From Neoceratodus forsteri (taxonomy: Eukaryota > Chordata > Ceratodontiformes > Ceratodontidae): DNA of 64,000 nucleotides. The stretch spans positions 488,511,501 through 488,575,500 of the forward strand of contig CM057459.1 of the NCBI GenBank assembly GCA_016271365.2. Direction: 5' to 3'. A program made the position numbers and the translations under genes. This document shows, one piece after another, positions 10,036 through 21,857 of the stretch. The first letter of the stretch is position 1. Each line of letters begins with the position of its first letter. The notes beneath the pieces are model-generated. The model was not told the origin of the DNA. It ran no database searches and saw only the letters and a list, made by a program, of their open reading frames with translations.

Positions 10036-10865
10036 CAGCTGCAGGAGCTAACAAAACCTTAGTTCCAACAGAAGGCAGAAAGAAAAGACCTTAGGCCTGC
10101 TACTCCACTGCTTGAATACAGGTCTAGTTCTAAAATTTCTATGTGCTGTTTCCCACTCTGGTCCACAGGGTAGATGCAGCATTCTGTAGAGAGCACAGCA
10201 GTGGAATTTCTATAATATTATCTGCTCATATGTAATATCTGCTGCCCTGCCCAATGCCATCTTAAAGCACTTCATTGCAGTGACAGGAAAAATGAAATTA
10301 TTTCACAGTCACTGCCCAGGAACCCAGTTCCTCCCCAGAAGTACCATCCATCCCCACAATCAATCTACTATACCTAAAAAAGAAAAAACATTAATCTTTT
10401 GCAGTGAGGGAGTATTTTACAGATGACACCATGAATACACTGAAATCACTTTCTATAGGCATATAAATAAAAATCTAATAATAATAGTAACTAATAATAA
10501 TAATTGAATTAAAATAAAACCACAATAGGACTCTGACTTCAGAAAACAAGACATCTTCATCATCATCCTCTTCCTCCCTCCATCAAGTACCATATTTTCC
10601 TTGCAATGTATCACTGCAGTGTGTGGCTTACATCACCTTCTTCCCCTCCTGCACAATGCACAGATATGGTACAGTAGGACTGATAATGTATTGTTCACCT
10701 TCTCAGATTCTGTTAAAATGCTTAACTGTTCTATAGATAAAAAGAATGTAACATCTTCAAATGTTATGCATAACTGATCAGCAGTATCAACAACATTATA
10801 CTAGCTGCCAGTGCAACTACAGTCAACTGTGCACCATGAGATTGAACAACTGCCAGCACATTGGG
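10036..10865. other. No recognisable feature
   Basis: Mixed-composition sequence with short ATA-rich tracts near 10480. No frame, repeat or structure could be assigned by eye. Confidence 0.5.
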
Positions 10866-11210
10866 AGTGAAACATAGAAACATAGAGTTTGACAGAAATG
10901 AGGACTGCTTAGCCTACCCACTCTACCCTTGTTTTCCTGCCCATCCTATACTGTCACTGCAGTCCCTACTTGATCTCTTCCCCCTGCAGATTCCAAACTA
11001 AGATACCCCTTGTGCCTATCCCATGCATGCTTGAAGCCCCCCACACTGTTTTTTCCCTCACCACCACCACCATGAGAAGACTGTTCCTGGCATGCACCAC
11101 TCTTTCAGTGCCTGTCCATCTCAAAGAACTGTACAAAGTGCTATTTATTATCATATTCATGACTCATCATGTGCTCATTCACACATATTTTCTTGCCATA
11201 TAAATAAAAA
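10866..11210 (-). mobile_element. CR1-type 3' end
   Basis: Begins on the plus strand with GAAACATAGAAACATAGAG, the mirror of CR1-type 3' ends, followed by phrases such as CTTGTGCCTATCCCATGCAT and CACCACCACCACCATGAGAAG. From family knowledge these phrases belong to a very abundant amphibian/vertebrate CR1 3' segment. It lies 3.4 kb from the plus-strand CR1 end at 7420, pointing towards it. Confidence 0.6.
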
Positions 11211-11804
11211 TGTGTTGAAAGTATTAACAAAATAACATAGTACTATCATAAACTCTAAAATGTTTATTCTCGTAATACAGAATCATGCTCTGCTGAAATT
11301 TTCTGCCACTAAAAATAGAAGAAGAAGAAGAACCAGAGTCCTGGTACTCATTTCAGAACACAATGCAGAGAAATGAAGGCTCTTGATCCTCAGCCACTCT
11401 CCATTTTAGAAGACACTGGCTTTCAAAGACTCCTGCATGAAGGACTGAAGCACAACTACAACATTTCATCACACTTTGCTTTGTCTAGGCATGCCAGGCC
11501 CAGACAGTGCATGCAGTGGTCTGTGCTGCAAAGTAATGGTGGAATCTTTCACTGAACAGCTCCGAAAGTTGTTAAGATGCATCCCATTTCCTGTATACAT
11601 CTGTATACACATGCAGGTCCCTAAATGCATTGAAACTGGATCTTCTTAACAGGGCTGGAAGTGACAGGAGAGCTATTGATAGAGTGCACACAGCACAGGT
11701 TACCTTGACAACAGCTTGGCATTAAAATCATGAAACACACAACGCTGGTCACTCCTGTCAGCAGAAAAGTGAGCCATTCTGTACAGTAGAGTTCTTTCTT
11801 TGAA
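11211..11804. other. No recognisable feature
   Basis: Only a short (GAA)n tract near 11320 is noted. No gene signal. Confidence 0.5.
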
Positions 11805-11965
11805 TCATAGAAACACAGAATTTTCTGCCAGAAATGGACCACTTGGCTGGCCCAGTCTACCTAGATGGTCCCTGCATAATCTGGCTGTGTGAGTCCCCAC
11901 ACTATTCAGACCAGTTTGCAGAAACCCAGTCCTTAAACATAAATTGCGGACAGTTTGCTGTATCC
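11805..11965 (-). mobile_element. CR1-like 3' end fragment
   Basis: AATCATAGAAACACAGAATT followed by GGACCACTTGGCTGGCCCAG resembles the CR1 3' segment at 10866 (an ATAGAAACA string, then a ...CTGGCCCAGTCTACC phrase). Short and diverged. Confidence 0.45.
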
Positions 11966-12739
11966 CCACTAATACTCACCTACCAGTACACAAGAGGTAC
12001 AGTATACGAGCACCTGGCAGGTTAGGGGAAGAACATGGCGACCTACTGGTGCTTGAGAAACAAATGGGGGTCTACAATGGAAGGATGAAAGTATGGGAGT
12101 CTATCAATACATGAGAAATATATGAGGACCCACCAGGCAAGGAGAAAAATATAGGTAGGAGGGTAGGCAACATTGAGGGATACACAGTGCATTGCCCAAA
12201 TACAAGACAAATTGTGAGTGTTTGTGGGGTGAGCATTTTTTTCTACCAGTTTTCATGTTAGCTCTGTGTTGGTAATATTCCAAAAATGACACTCATAAAC
12301 CCCCTCTGTAACAAGTCACATTACCTGATATTGCCCACTAAATAAAGGTTTCCAGAGCACTAAATATATGTCCCATAACATAAAAGAGAAAATAAAAATA
12401 ACACACAAACAAATAAATATATTGAAAACAGCTCTTCATTCAGAAATGCCACCACATGACAACACACCCCTCACAAACCACAGCAACCAATAGAAAAAAA
12501 ATCAAACTGACATCATCAGTAGCCAACCAAAATAATCAAGCAAGCAGCACAAGTAAACCACGAATCATATAATAAAATGTCACACACCCAGAAGAACCCA
12601 GAAATAACAATATGTGGAACAACACCAAAGAAATAGCAAAACTCACAAATCAAACAGAATAAAAAGCACATGAAATGCAAATAAAAAGACCTTTTATCAC
12701 CCATAAATACACATCACTACCCTGTTGTATAAATTGCAC
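11966..12739. other. AT-rich, no recognisable feature
   Basis: Contains A-rich runs near 12380-12420 and 12490. Nothing else assigned. Confidence 0.5.
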
Positions 12740-12902
12740 ACATGATGTGTGGGTGTGGAATATGGCAAATATCTGAATTTTTGCATAGTGACCTCAGGCA
12801 GCATCACTCGTGTCTCCGCTACACTCTGTCACTCGTAATGTTACTCGAGGTCACTATGCACTCTTTCAGATATTTGTCATATTACACACTTGCACATCAA
12901 GT
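12740..12902. repeat. Hairpin (fold-back) element
   Basis: The left arm (TGTGG, GAATATGG, CAAATATCTGAA, GCATAGTGACCTC) is repeated in inverted form on the right (GAGGTCACTATGC, TTCAGATATTTGTCATATT, TGCACATCA). Arms are about 65 bp with a loop of about 25 bp near 12815. Probably a MITE or fold-back insertion; no target duplication was resolved. Confidence 0.75.
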
Positions 12903-13432
12903 ATCCCCTATATATTTCCTTTGGCACTATATCTAAAACCACTCTTCTGAGTCCTCAGCTGGCCAGCACTGCTCTCATTTTTGCATACTACCTACACATT
13001 CTATTTTCAGTTACATTATTCTAGGCCATTTAGATGAATAACATGGAATGGTGTTCTGATATTGAGGAATGTCTTAGAAATATCAAAAAATACAGCAGTA
13101 GCTGCAGAGGTGAAGAGAACACAATGTGGATTTAAAATAGTGCTGTGCAGAAACTGCAAATTCCAGATTTGTGGAAATTTCACATAATGTCACATTTTGT
13201 GAAATTTTTAAAAATTCTGACTTTAGAGAAATCCATATTTACCAATTGTGTTTGTCCAATTTTCACACCATTCCATAAATTTTTCTGGTTGAATTGCAAA
13301 AAGATATACATGAACTGTGGAATGACATTTCTGCGAAATTCCATTGTGCAGTTAATACATCATTCCACAATACATGCAATCATTCCACAGTTTAGTGATC
13401 AGTTTTGCAGAATGTCTTTCCATAGTTCAGTA
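12903..13432. other. No recognisable gene; short direct motifs
   Basis: AT-rich. 13145-13400 repeats GAAATTC, CATTCCA and CACA(A/G)T strings, possibly a decayed tandem or palindromic repeat. An open frame at 13145-13510 has no family signature. Confidence 0.4.
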
Positions 13433-15460
13433 CAGTATAAGCCACTTGTACCAGACCAGTTTTGTGACTATGAAATTGTTTGGTACATGCTGCATCTGCT
13501 ACATCTGTGAAGACTGACTTGTTGTGATCGCTATGGCACAAGCATCAAACACTAACATTTAACACACTTAACATTCTGTACTTACATAGGAAATGGACAA
13601 CACAGAACACAGCACACTGAAGTGTGCCTAGTGCTTAGGGAATTACAACTCTTTTTTGATTTTTTGTTTTGGAGCTCTTATGCTGTAGTAGTGTCCTTTA
13701 TTCTTTAGTTAAAAATAAAATGAAATGAAATGCCTTCAAAAATTACAGTAGGTATACTGGTTACAGTTGACTTGCAGACATGAATGCTGTGATGTCAGTT
13801 TGTTTATTTGGAGAGGTTGTATAGTGCCTCCCAGCAGCTTCTGTTTTGTTTACAAGGTCCTACATTAGCATTATGTCTTCCCTTTGTTTGACAGCTCTCC
13901 AAGGAATCTTAAGGGCATTTCAGACAACAATTGGTGTAATTAGAACCTCCTTAACATCTTCTTGCTTGTCCTAATCTTCCTTCTTGTCAGGTGTTCCATC
14001 TGGGACTCTTCTGGTGACTGCTTCTGCAATGTCATCAACAGCTTCATTCTACTCCTAATAATTGCTGAAGTTGTACTGTTCTTCCAGAACCTCAGGAGTT
14101 AAACCAGAGGAGGCAGGGTCTGTCCCTTGGTTTTGTGTATTCTCTTACAGGCCAGGCACAGTGCCAATAGTGGGATCATTAGCAAAACCTTGCTTTCCAA
14201 AACACCGCTGGATGGTTTCATTGGAAACCCTATGCCAAGTCTGCTGCATCACTTCAATGGTGTCCAGAAGGTTATTCCTACATATGCAGGTGGCTGCTGT
14301 AATCTCCTCATCAGCATCAAGAATCTCTAACAGTGTCCCTCCTATCCCAGTTTCTCAAGCTTATGGTAAAAATGTCTGCAGTCATCCTTGCAGTTGTATT
14401 GTGTCTGTAGAGCACCGGGAGATTGTGGAAACCTCTAAAGCATCATGGTTGAGTGGATTTTCCTATGATCAGCAAGTCTCTTTTCTTTGTTCCTGCCATG
14501 TTACAGGTAAGGAGCACCAAGATGCACTCTTTCACTTTTCTGAGACCCAGTGGGGTCTCTGATTTAAAAACCAATGTGCTGTAACTGATACAGCAGTAAA
14601 ACATCCCAGTTTCATCTGTGTTACAAATATTTTTTTAGGCTGCAGCCACTTAGCAACTTGGGGAGAACATCTTTAAGCCGGGAATCAGCTGCAATAGTAT
14701 CAGCATTCAGCCTCTCTCTGTAGATTTTCTCATAGTCAGTGTTGTGTCTTTGCTTCCACTGACTTAACCAGCCATCAGTGGGCTTGAAGTTGGGCTTTTC
14801 AAGGGATGCTGCCAGCTGTTGAGCTTTTTGAATTAGCAATGGAGTGCTTATTAACACTTCACTACTCCTGGCATTTGCAAACCTTTGGAGGAGTGCCTCC
14901 TCCACATCATTGTATTTAACCTCATGGTTGAGCTTTCTTTCAGGGTTTTGGTTTGCATACCAGTCATACAGAAGGCTTTCCTTATTGTTCAGGAGGTCAC
15001 TTACAGTAGACCTGTAAATTTGGAAGTGAACACTCAAGTCGCACAGACTGAGCTTTGGCAGCTTTTCTATTTTGTTTAAAATCTCAATCTTGTGAGATAG
15101 AGAGATACAGGTCCCTGTCCAGACATGCTGATGATCCCGCAGAAAAAAAAGTATTCTGACAGTGTCAGACAGCTGGTCTAAATACTCCATTAATGAGAAC
15201 ACTTAAAAGGCCACTTAAAATCACTTGCAATCCATTAATACCTACTGTGACACGTGATGTGATGACTTGGTAACTTGCTGTTTGCACTGTCTTTGTATAG
15301 TTTGAGCTCCCTCTGGCAGCCACTATAAATGGAATTACAGGTCCATTTTAGCTATGTGTTTTAATGCTGGATACATGGAAAAAGGTTTTTGGCAAGTTCA
15401 ATTTGTCCTTTACAAGCAGACGTCTGGTACATCCACGCCCATTACAAGTGGCTCATACTG
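13433..15460 (-). mobile_element. pogo/Tigger DNA transposon with TIRs
   Basis: The left terminus CAGTATAAGCCACTTG and the inverted right terminus CAGTATGAGCCACTTG match at 15 of 16 positions and then share GTACCAGAC slightly further in. Both are flanked by TA (13431-13432 and 15461-15462), the Tc1/mariner-superfamily target. Total length is 2,028 bp, in the size range of Tigger elements. It encodes a degenerate transposase on the minus strand. Confidence 0.88.
13900..15202 (-). pseudogene. Tigger/pogo transposase (CENPB-type HTH plus DDE)
   Basis: The transposase would bind the TIRs and cut and paste the element. The N-terminal CENPB-like helix-turn-helix is seen as SLSHKIEILNKIEKLPKLSL and STVSDLLNNKESLLYDW (about 15110-14960). 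A second HTH has QQLAASLEKPNF and GWLSQWKQRHN (about 14830-14740). After a stop near 14621 the DDE domain begins with CNTDETGMFYCC (first Asp, near 14610), followed by LLTCNMAGTKKRDLLIIGKS and CFRGFHNLPVLYRHN (to about 14390), and a C-terminal AWHRV-like segment QQTWHRVSNETIQRCFGKQG (near 14230). The middle DDE block with the second Asp is missing or unreadable, and stops interrupt it. Inactive. Confidence 0.88.
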
Positions 15461-15942
15461 TACATGAATCTGCAATTCATACATTCATTCCACTGTTCTA
15501 TGTTGGAATTTTGCAAATGTTGCCACAGTGCTGTATGAAAGCGTAAGCAATATTTTGAGTTTTGCGTTAATGCTGCCTGCAGAATTTTTTTTTGCACAGT
15601 ACCTATTTGCATGATGTCCAGTTTTAGACAAATGATCTGCCCAGTACAGAGTAATGCAAATGTTAAGTAAATTAACATTTTTTTATGTCAGTGCTTGTTA
15701 CATTAACTTGTTTGTATTCTGCAACTGTTGTGTATTTATATGTGTCCTATGTTAACTACTGTTATTATGTATCGTATGATGTGCTCTGGTCACCCATGAA
15801 AACATGACTTTGATCCATGGACCTACAGTACCAGATTAAATAAACAAACCAAACAATTTAAGGACACTATAAAGCTAGATAATTTATGAAAACTTGAGCA
15901 ACATAAATCAGTATATGTGATGAACAAGGAAAGGGAAAGAAT
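15461..15942. other. No recognisable feature
   Basis: AT-rich flank of the Tigger element. The phrase AATAAACAAACCAAAC near 15838 may be a LINE or SINE tail, but no body was recognised. Confidence 0.4.
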
Positions 15943-15993
15943 GGAAAGGAAAGGAAAGGAAAGGAAAGGAAAGGAAAGGAAAGGAAAGGAAAG
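15943..15993. repeat. (GGAAA)n microsatellite
   Basis: Ten near-perfect AAAGG pentamers. Confidence 0.95.
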
Positions 15994-16261
15994 TGGCACG
16001 GTTTTTAACAGTATAAAAATGATTTCCTATCACATATAAAGTATTTCCTTACAATAGAAATGGCTTTGAAAGAGTAATATGCCATACTATACCTCTCAAA
16101 CACCCATCTTTCAAATAAAGGAGAGGGCTTTAAAAATTGGGATAAAATTACCAAAATCAGAGGCACATCTTACACTATGGAAATATCAGCCCAGTAAGCC
16201 TGCTACATTATGGAGCTTAGTGAGGAAAGCATTTTCTGAATGAGAAAAACACTGTAGCATT

Positions 16262-16384
16262 ATTTTTTATTTTATGGTAACTGGGTAAGGCCCACTAGGT
16301 ATAAGTGCCTGTATTCAGGTGCAAGCCAGGAGCATTGAGATTCACACAGCCACACAGTCTGCACATTGAGGTGTTTCAGTGACA
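16262..16384 (-). mobile_element. Truncated SINE with tail T
   Basis: Reverse strand: a body remnant (CAGACTGTGTGGCTGTGTGA) followed by the tail CCTGAATACAGGCACTTATA, CCTAGTGGGCC and TTACCCAGTTACCATAAAAT. Same tail as the next SINE, so a second, 5'-truncated copy lies directly beside it. Confidence 0.65.
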
Positions 16385-16625
16385 AAAGGCCAACTTTTAT
16401 TTATTTGTTTTATTTTTGTCTTTAGTAACTGGGTAAGGCCCACTAGGCACAAGTGGATGTTTTCAGGGGTGATCTGGGAGCAATAGGCAGTTAAATGACT
16501 TGTTCAGAGTCACACAGTATGCAAATGGAGGTTGTGAGAATCAAACCAAGGTCTGGTCTGCTGGATGTACCAAGCTCGTTCACAGCTCATTACTCTATCC
16601 TCTAGGCTATACTACCAGGGCTATA
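16385..16625 (-). mobile_element. tRNA-derived SINE, MIR-like body, LINE-type tail
   Basis: On the minus strand the pol III A box is at 16609-16599 (TAGCCTAGAGG) and the B box at 16547-16537 (GGTTTGATTCT). The body then reads GTGTGACTCTGAACAAGTCA and TTAACTGCC, which follows the MIR/CORE-SINE pattern TGTGTGACCTTGGGCAAGTC. The tail is CCTGAAAACATCCACTTGTG and TACCCAGTTACTAAAG, then ATAAA units, shared with LINE 3' ends in this window. Confidence 0.85.
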
Positions 16626-17939
16626 CTAGAAGGGCAGAGGACATTTCTGAGTTAAAAGCAGGCACATCTCTGAAAACCAGGAACATTTATAGGTACACAA
16701 TATACACAATCAGTCATGAAAAGAGGTGGAGCTAGGGGCAGAGTTTGGGTGTGGTTTAGTATTTGGTTTTCACCTCATCCAAATGTGGTAACCCTGTGGA
16801 GAAGTGGAATAAGCTGCCTGTGAAGGTAGTGAAAGAAGGGCCAATTAACAGGTTCAATGCTGGGTGTAACAGATTTTGGGAACTGGTAAGGATGTAAATG
16901 ATACTAGTGGGGGAAGAGCATACCTCTCAACTGTCCCTGATTTTGCCTCAACATGTCCCTCTGTCCCTCATAAAATTTATGTTTTTGTAACTGAACAGTG
17001 GGGATTGTAAGCACAAAATAATTAAAAAAATTAAGATTAAAGACTTGTTCTTCTTCAGAAAAATGAATCTTACACTAATCCCCTTAATCCATCAGCTTTC
17101 AGAGTGAATATTACCAATTTTTAAAATGTATACCTGATTTGGGGTCTTTGTTCCTGATTATTTTAAGCCTTGTCCATGATTTATGGCACAAGAGGTTGAG
17201 AGGTATGGGGAAGAGAGTCAGTTCTGTAAAATGATGGGCCTACAGGGCATCACATTAATAATGGCTATTTTTACAGAGAAGACTGTATGGACTACAAGTC
17301 TTTTTCTGCCATCATTTCTATATATCTATGGCTGTATCTACCTAACCTGCTGCTTAAGCCATTTGCTGCATTCCTCCATTGCTCGTCCTCCTCTTCCAGT
17401 ATGAAGAGGGTTCGAAGAGAGGGCCACCCCACCCAATGAACTCTAGGATCTGATGTGGTGGATGGGTGGCAGGATTTATTGTATGTTGCCAGACTATACC
17501 AGTGTCTGTCATTTTGATGGTAACTGGAGTTTTTCTCCTGAGATTACCTGATTGCCTCTCATACTAAAATACAAAAAAAAGTTGTTTTTTTTTCCAGGGA
17601 ATATCCTCTTTGTACATCATATCAGTATTTCTATACAACAGAGGCCAAATCAGCCACTCACCCCCAGTAATACTATTTCCACAGATTTTATTAATAAACA
17701 GCTACCAGATCATTAGTGTGCATGTACAATCACTAGTGTTTCAGGGGCCAAAACAATCCCCTTTCCTCAAGGTGTGATAGTGTATCTAAAACACAAACAC
17801 ATTCTATTACATTTATGTCATTGAATACCACATAAAAATACTAAATTTAGCTTTATCTATGTTTTGAATCAAGCTACACCACCACCTCTGTAACAGCCGG
17901 CAATCCATAAAAGGAAGTGTATAAATCAAGTTATTTACT
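16626..17939. other. No gene; one dispersed phrase
   Basis: At 16921-16975, CATACCTCTCAACTGTCCCT and CTCAACATGTCCCTCTGTCC echo a similar phrase at 49195-49262, so a dispersed repeat is likely. Otherwise nothing is recognised. Confidence 0.4.
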
Positions 17940-19130
17940 GTTGATTTTATTTAATTTATTTATTTAAAATCTGGTAAATTCATGAGCAAAAAATGCCTTT
18001 TTAATGGGTGACCAGATATTACATGGAAGACAATAACTTAAATACATGACTAACAAACATCCAAGATAGAAATACATATCACCTAGTAATCAGCTTTCAA
18101 TAAGATAATAGATCAACCACATTTACAACATTGCGATTTCATTATGTAGTTTTTTAGTCCAGTTTTAAAGCTAAAAATTCTGGTAGTCTCCAGTTTTAAT
18201 TTCAAAGGCAATGAACTGTAAAAATTGGTAAATTATACAATTATGATCTTTGACCAAGTGCAGTTTTTTACTGGAGGAACCTTGAAATACTGAAACTTGA
18301 GACAAAATCATGTATGTGTCAAAGTGGAACAAAGTTGAAAAAAATAATTGCAAGACCTCAGGAATATACTATAAAACCATTGCCCTAGCCAGGGTGCCAA
18401 GATGAATCTTACACCTTTGATCCAGTAAAGGCCACTGTAATGTATTGTAAAGAATACAGTGATGTATCCTAGCTAGTAGTTTAGAAGTAAATATGCTATT
18501 TGATTGTACAGAACTGAGCCCTGGACAGCCAGCCTCCCTCACTGCAAAATAAAATAATATACCATATCAAGAAGGGGGAAAAGAACACTTAAAGCAAGCA
18601 TGCGAGAAGAGAATGTAAGTGTGCTATCCATAATTAAGCCCAAATATTTAAATTCTGTTACTTGTTCTATATCAAGGCCTTGCAAAGTTTTTAATCTTGT
18701 TTCAGCAGAGGAAGCAGTTTTCTCCTATGATTGAGAAACATCATGGATTTAGCTTTTGTTGCATTAAGTACCAATTTCAGATTCAGAAACCATTGTTGAA
18801 CCACATCAGTCACTTTGCATGTTTTTTTCTAATATCCTGTAAATTATCCCCACTAATAAAAATCACGGTGTCACATGCATATAACATTATGTCAGTATTC
18901 TTACTTACCTTCAGAAGAAAATTCAAAAGCAAACTACACAAAAGGGATCCCAATATTGAACCATGGGGTACCCCCAATAGAAATAGGGAAAAAGGAGGAA
19001 AAAGTATTAGAAATGTAGTTTTTTGGTATATGTATCTCAAATACTGTTGTGCTGTGGACATAGGTCTATCCCTGTTTGAAAAGAGAAAAATAAATGTTTT
19101 ACTAAGCTTCTCTTTCCCACACAAGGTTTC
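17940..19130 (-). pseudogene. Jockey/L2-group LINE RT C-terminal part
   Basis: Minus strand. GVPHGSILGSLLCSLLLNFL (near 18960) is RT motif B', and YACDTVIFISGDNLQDIRKK (near 18860) is motif C with YADD altered to YACD. Then comes WFLNLKLVLNATKAKSMMF (near 18740), the conserved KTK-x-MxF block after the palm. Downstream frames are broken by many stops. The 3' tail ends near 17940 in AATAAATAAATTAAA. Same family group as the LINEs at 25.3, 32.5 and 55.2 kb. Confidence 0.8.
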
Positions 19131-19445
19131 TCAATTCTCATATGTTTGAGATATTTAATTCAAATCAATTCAATTTTATTTTTACCCAGATAACACCATT
19201 GAGACAGCTCATTTGCGAGGCGGTACTGGAAGGACTAACATACACAGGAGGTACATATAATTAATAATCACAAGGGCAGATTCAACAACAGTGGTAACAA
19301 AACCAGTGGTACAAAACAAGTAATGTGCAAGTACAGCTTACTTAAGTTCCGTACATAGAAATCAGGGTGGCAGGTACAAAAACAATGCTAACTGTACAAG
19401 GGATATGAGACAGATAATGTGCAGGTACACATGTTAGTTAAAGAA
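19131..19445. repeat. Probable LINE/SINE 3' fragment
   Basis: Starts with TTCAAATCAATTCAATTTTA and continues with AACACCATTGAGACAGCTCA. It contains internal near-repeats (GTGCAAGTACAGCTTACTTA and GTGCAGGTACACATGTTAGT). Reminiscent of antisense LINE 3' ends; not assigned to a family. Confidence 0.35.
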
Positions 19446-20165
19446 GATTGCCTACTATATACCTCATTGCTTCCAGCTTGATCTTCATGAATTTATGCAG
19501 GAACTACCTGTTGAGTGTAACCACATGCACTATCTGGGCTGAAAATGCAATTCAAAGAAACAGTTCCAGATACAAGAAGAGTTGAACACCATAAGTTACC
19601 TTGCTCTGTGGCATCAAGCCTCAAGACCCTCCTTACAACTTTTGTATCAGGAGCATCTTTACTACGCGGGGGCTTCACTGTATGCCTTCCCAGCTAATGC
19701 TGAATGGGGGTACATTGACATGATGACATAGTCATGTGAAGATATCATCACATATCCGACAATGCTGGGAGCATGGCATGCTCCTAGCTATGCTCCTGCT
19801 CTGTTTTACAGCACTGTTTCGCTAAAAAGTCTGACTGTTAGCATTATGCTTATTATCAAGTTTAGAGATGAAAGTGAATATATAAATGCTCTCCTATACA
19901 ATTATTACTATCTTATCAGATGGAAATGTTTGATAATTCTTTTCATGAATGAATTTACAAATAAAGATTAAAGCCCTCTCTCTTTGACTAGTACAATTTG
20001 TTAATGTGCCTTACTATTATGCCAGTGCACTCATGTCATGACATCATAGCACTATGACATGTACAGACATCAGGACACTGAATATGCATAATATACTCTC
20101 AAAAAAAGTTAAATATTAAAAAAAATAATATTTTTAAGGTAAGTGCTGATTATCAAAAGTCTCCA
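19446..20165. mobile_element. Repeat U, copy A
   Basis: Three consecutive blocks match, in reverse complement and reverse order, the blocks at 31437-31635, 32250-32440 and 33920-34215. Shared landmarks are AACTACCTGTTGAGT, GTTAGCATTATGCTTATTAT and TTTTTAAGGTAAGTGCTGA. No frame carries a known domain, although a short open frame encodes SLNCIFSPDSACGYTQQVVP, whose counterpart in copy B is recognisable. Possibly a DNA transposon; family unknown. Confidence 0.6.
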
Positions 20166-21004
20166 CTCTGTCCCTCTCTAATACTTCTTCAAGGGCTGCT
20201 ATCCCTACATTGGGGGTACGGACACGTACAGGTCCCTAACATCCCACATAACTAGTAAGCAGCTCTGAACATACTGTACTATGTAATATAGTTCTCCCAG
20301 GTTGATGATTATATCCCTTATAACTTTTATGTATGACTGAGCCATAAACATACTGTCACAAGGTGTCTGATAAAATGATTAACAAAGGTGGACAGCGGTT
20401 CCAAGAGCAAGCCAAGTTCTAGAAAATTGGATCTTCCAGGTGGCTGTACAATGCTATTATAAATTTTTGAGAGGATATAGAAGATTGGTGTTTTAGATTA
20501 GTGTTATATAAGGCTTTGAATTCCTAATCTGTAAGCAAGTTTCTCTGATTACCTGAAACAAGGAAGTCTATTATTGTATTACTTACTACTTCTGTTGGAT
20601 TCCTGGTGGTTTTGATGTAGTTATCCACTATATTTAACTGCTGCAGACAAATCATTTCTGTGCTCCATGTAGTCTTGTATTACGGTGGCTTCCCCTTAGT
20701 CTGTATTTTTTATCTTTACACTGCTGTTGTTCTGTAATCTATGGATTATTTGCAAACCGTTCTGCACTCAAATTGTATAAATAGCTTCTTCCACCTCTTG
20801 CTCTGTTCTAATTAAATTATCCCTGTCCCTGTCAACCAGATTGTAGTATGTCTTTATGATAAGTAAGATTTCACTTGTAGAACCCTTCTGGGTTCCATTT
20901 GTTTTTTGTTTTCTATTAATTTTGCTTTTGTACCAAAATAGTATATGAGATGCAATTTTCTGAAAAATCCTTGGGTATCCAATTTCAGTCCAAATACACT
21001 CATT
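20166..21004. other. No recognisable feature
   Basis: AT-rich single-copy-looking sequence; nothing assigned. Confidence 0.45.
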
Positions 21005-21279
21005 TTTATGTTACGTGCACGCATGTGCAAGAAACATAGTGCCATCATCCGAGTTTTCGGAGGTGTGGCACCAGTCTTCCAATTCAGCCAGTGAGTTTGC
21101 AGGCGTGGCTGCAGTTCTCCAATGACTGCTGCAGCTGTCTATGACAGCAGTTGAAAATGCAGTGGCATACAGTTGAAAGGAAGAGCTCCGCTTCAGTGAG
21201 CAGAGCTCTCCCCCCAACACACACACACACACAAACACGCATATTACGTGCTGATGCGCTCCCTCCCCCCCACGCACAC

Positions 21280-21600
21280 ACTGTGTGGCTGACGGGGTTG
21301 CCCAATCCCCGTCGGCTCCACACCCCCCCCCCACAAAAGCGCCCAGGTGCCACGCTGGGAGCCCACCCCAGTGTGGCAAAAAATGTTATAGCTGATGGGG
21401 GTTCCTAATCCCCATTGGCTCCATGGCTGCATGCCCCACAAAAGCTTTCCAGGTGCCACACTGGGGGCCCACCCCAGCGTGGCAAATCATGTTATAGCCG
21501 ATGGGGGTGCCTAATCCCCCATCAGCTCCAGCCTCCCCAAACAGCCTTTCCAGCTGCCATGTTGGGAGCCCACCCCAGCATGGCAAACGTCCCACATTGT
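21280..21600. repeat. GC-rich minisatellite, about 101-106 bp unit
   Basis: GCCCACCCCAG at 21361, 21467 and 21568; each unit also has GATGGGGGT(T/G)CCTAATCCCC. A fourth partial unit starts the array. Open frames on both strands across it are periodic by-products. Confidence 0.85.
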
Positions 21601-21857
21601 CTTAATTAAAAAAAAAAACTGTAAACAAGAAAATGTTCCCTCGCCGTCTCCCTGCTCCCCCCAAAACCTGCACCCACCCACTGTGCACCCTGCCTCCCCA
21701 CACCCCCCTCACCCCATACTTACCTCCGGAGCTTGGCGTGATGATCATCGGTGGACCGGGAACACGTCTGCACTCTTCAAAGCTGACTGCGAACTGAGGA
21801 AATGCCAGTAAGCTGTACAATGGAATAAATAGGGTTTTTTCAACTTTGTTGCATATC

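Noticed and set aside
14062..14562. 166-aa plus-strand frame
   Set aside because: Antisense shadow of the Tigger transposase, which has clear homologous blocks on the minus strand.
21011..21609. Several overlapping GC-rich open frames that look like repetitive Gly/Pro/Trp proteins
   Set aside because: They occur on both strands and in several frames across a 101-106 bp minisatellite, and have no domain or start context.
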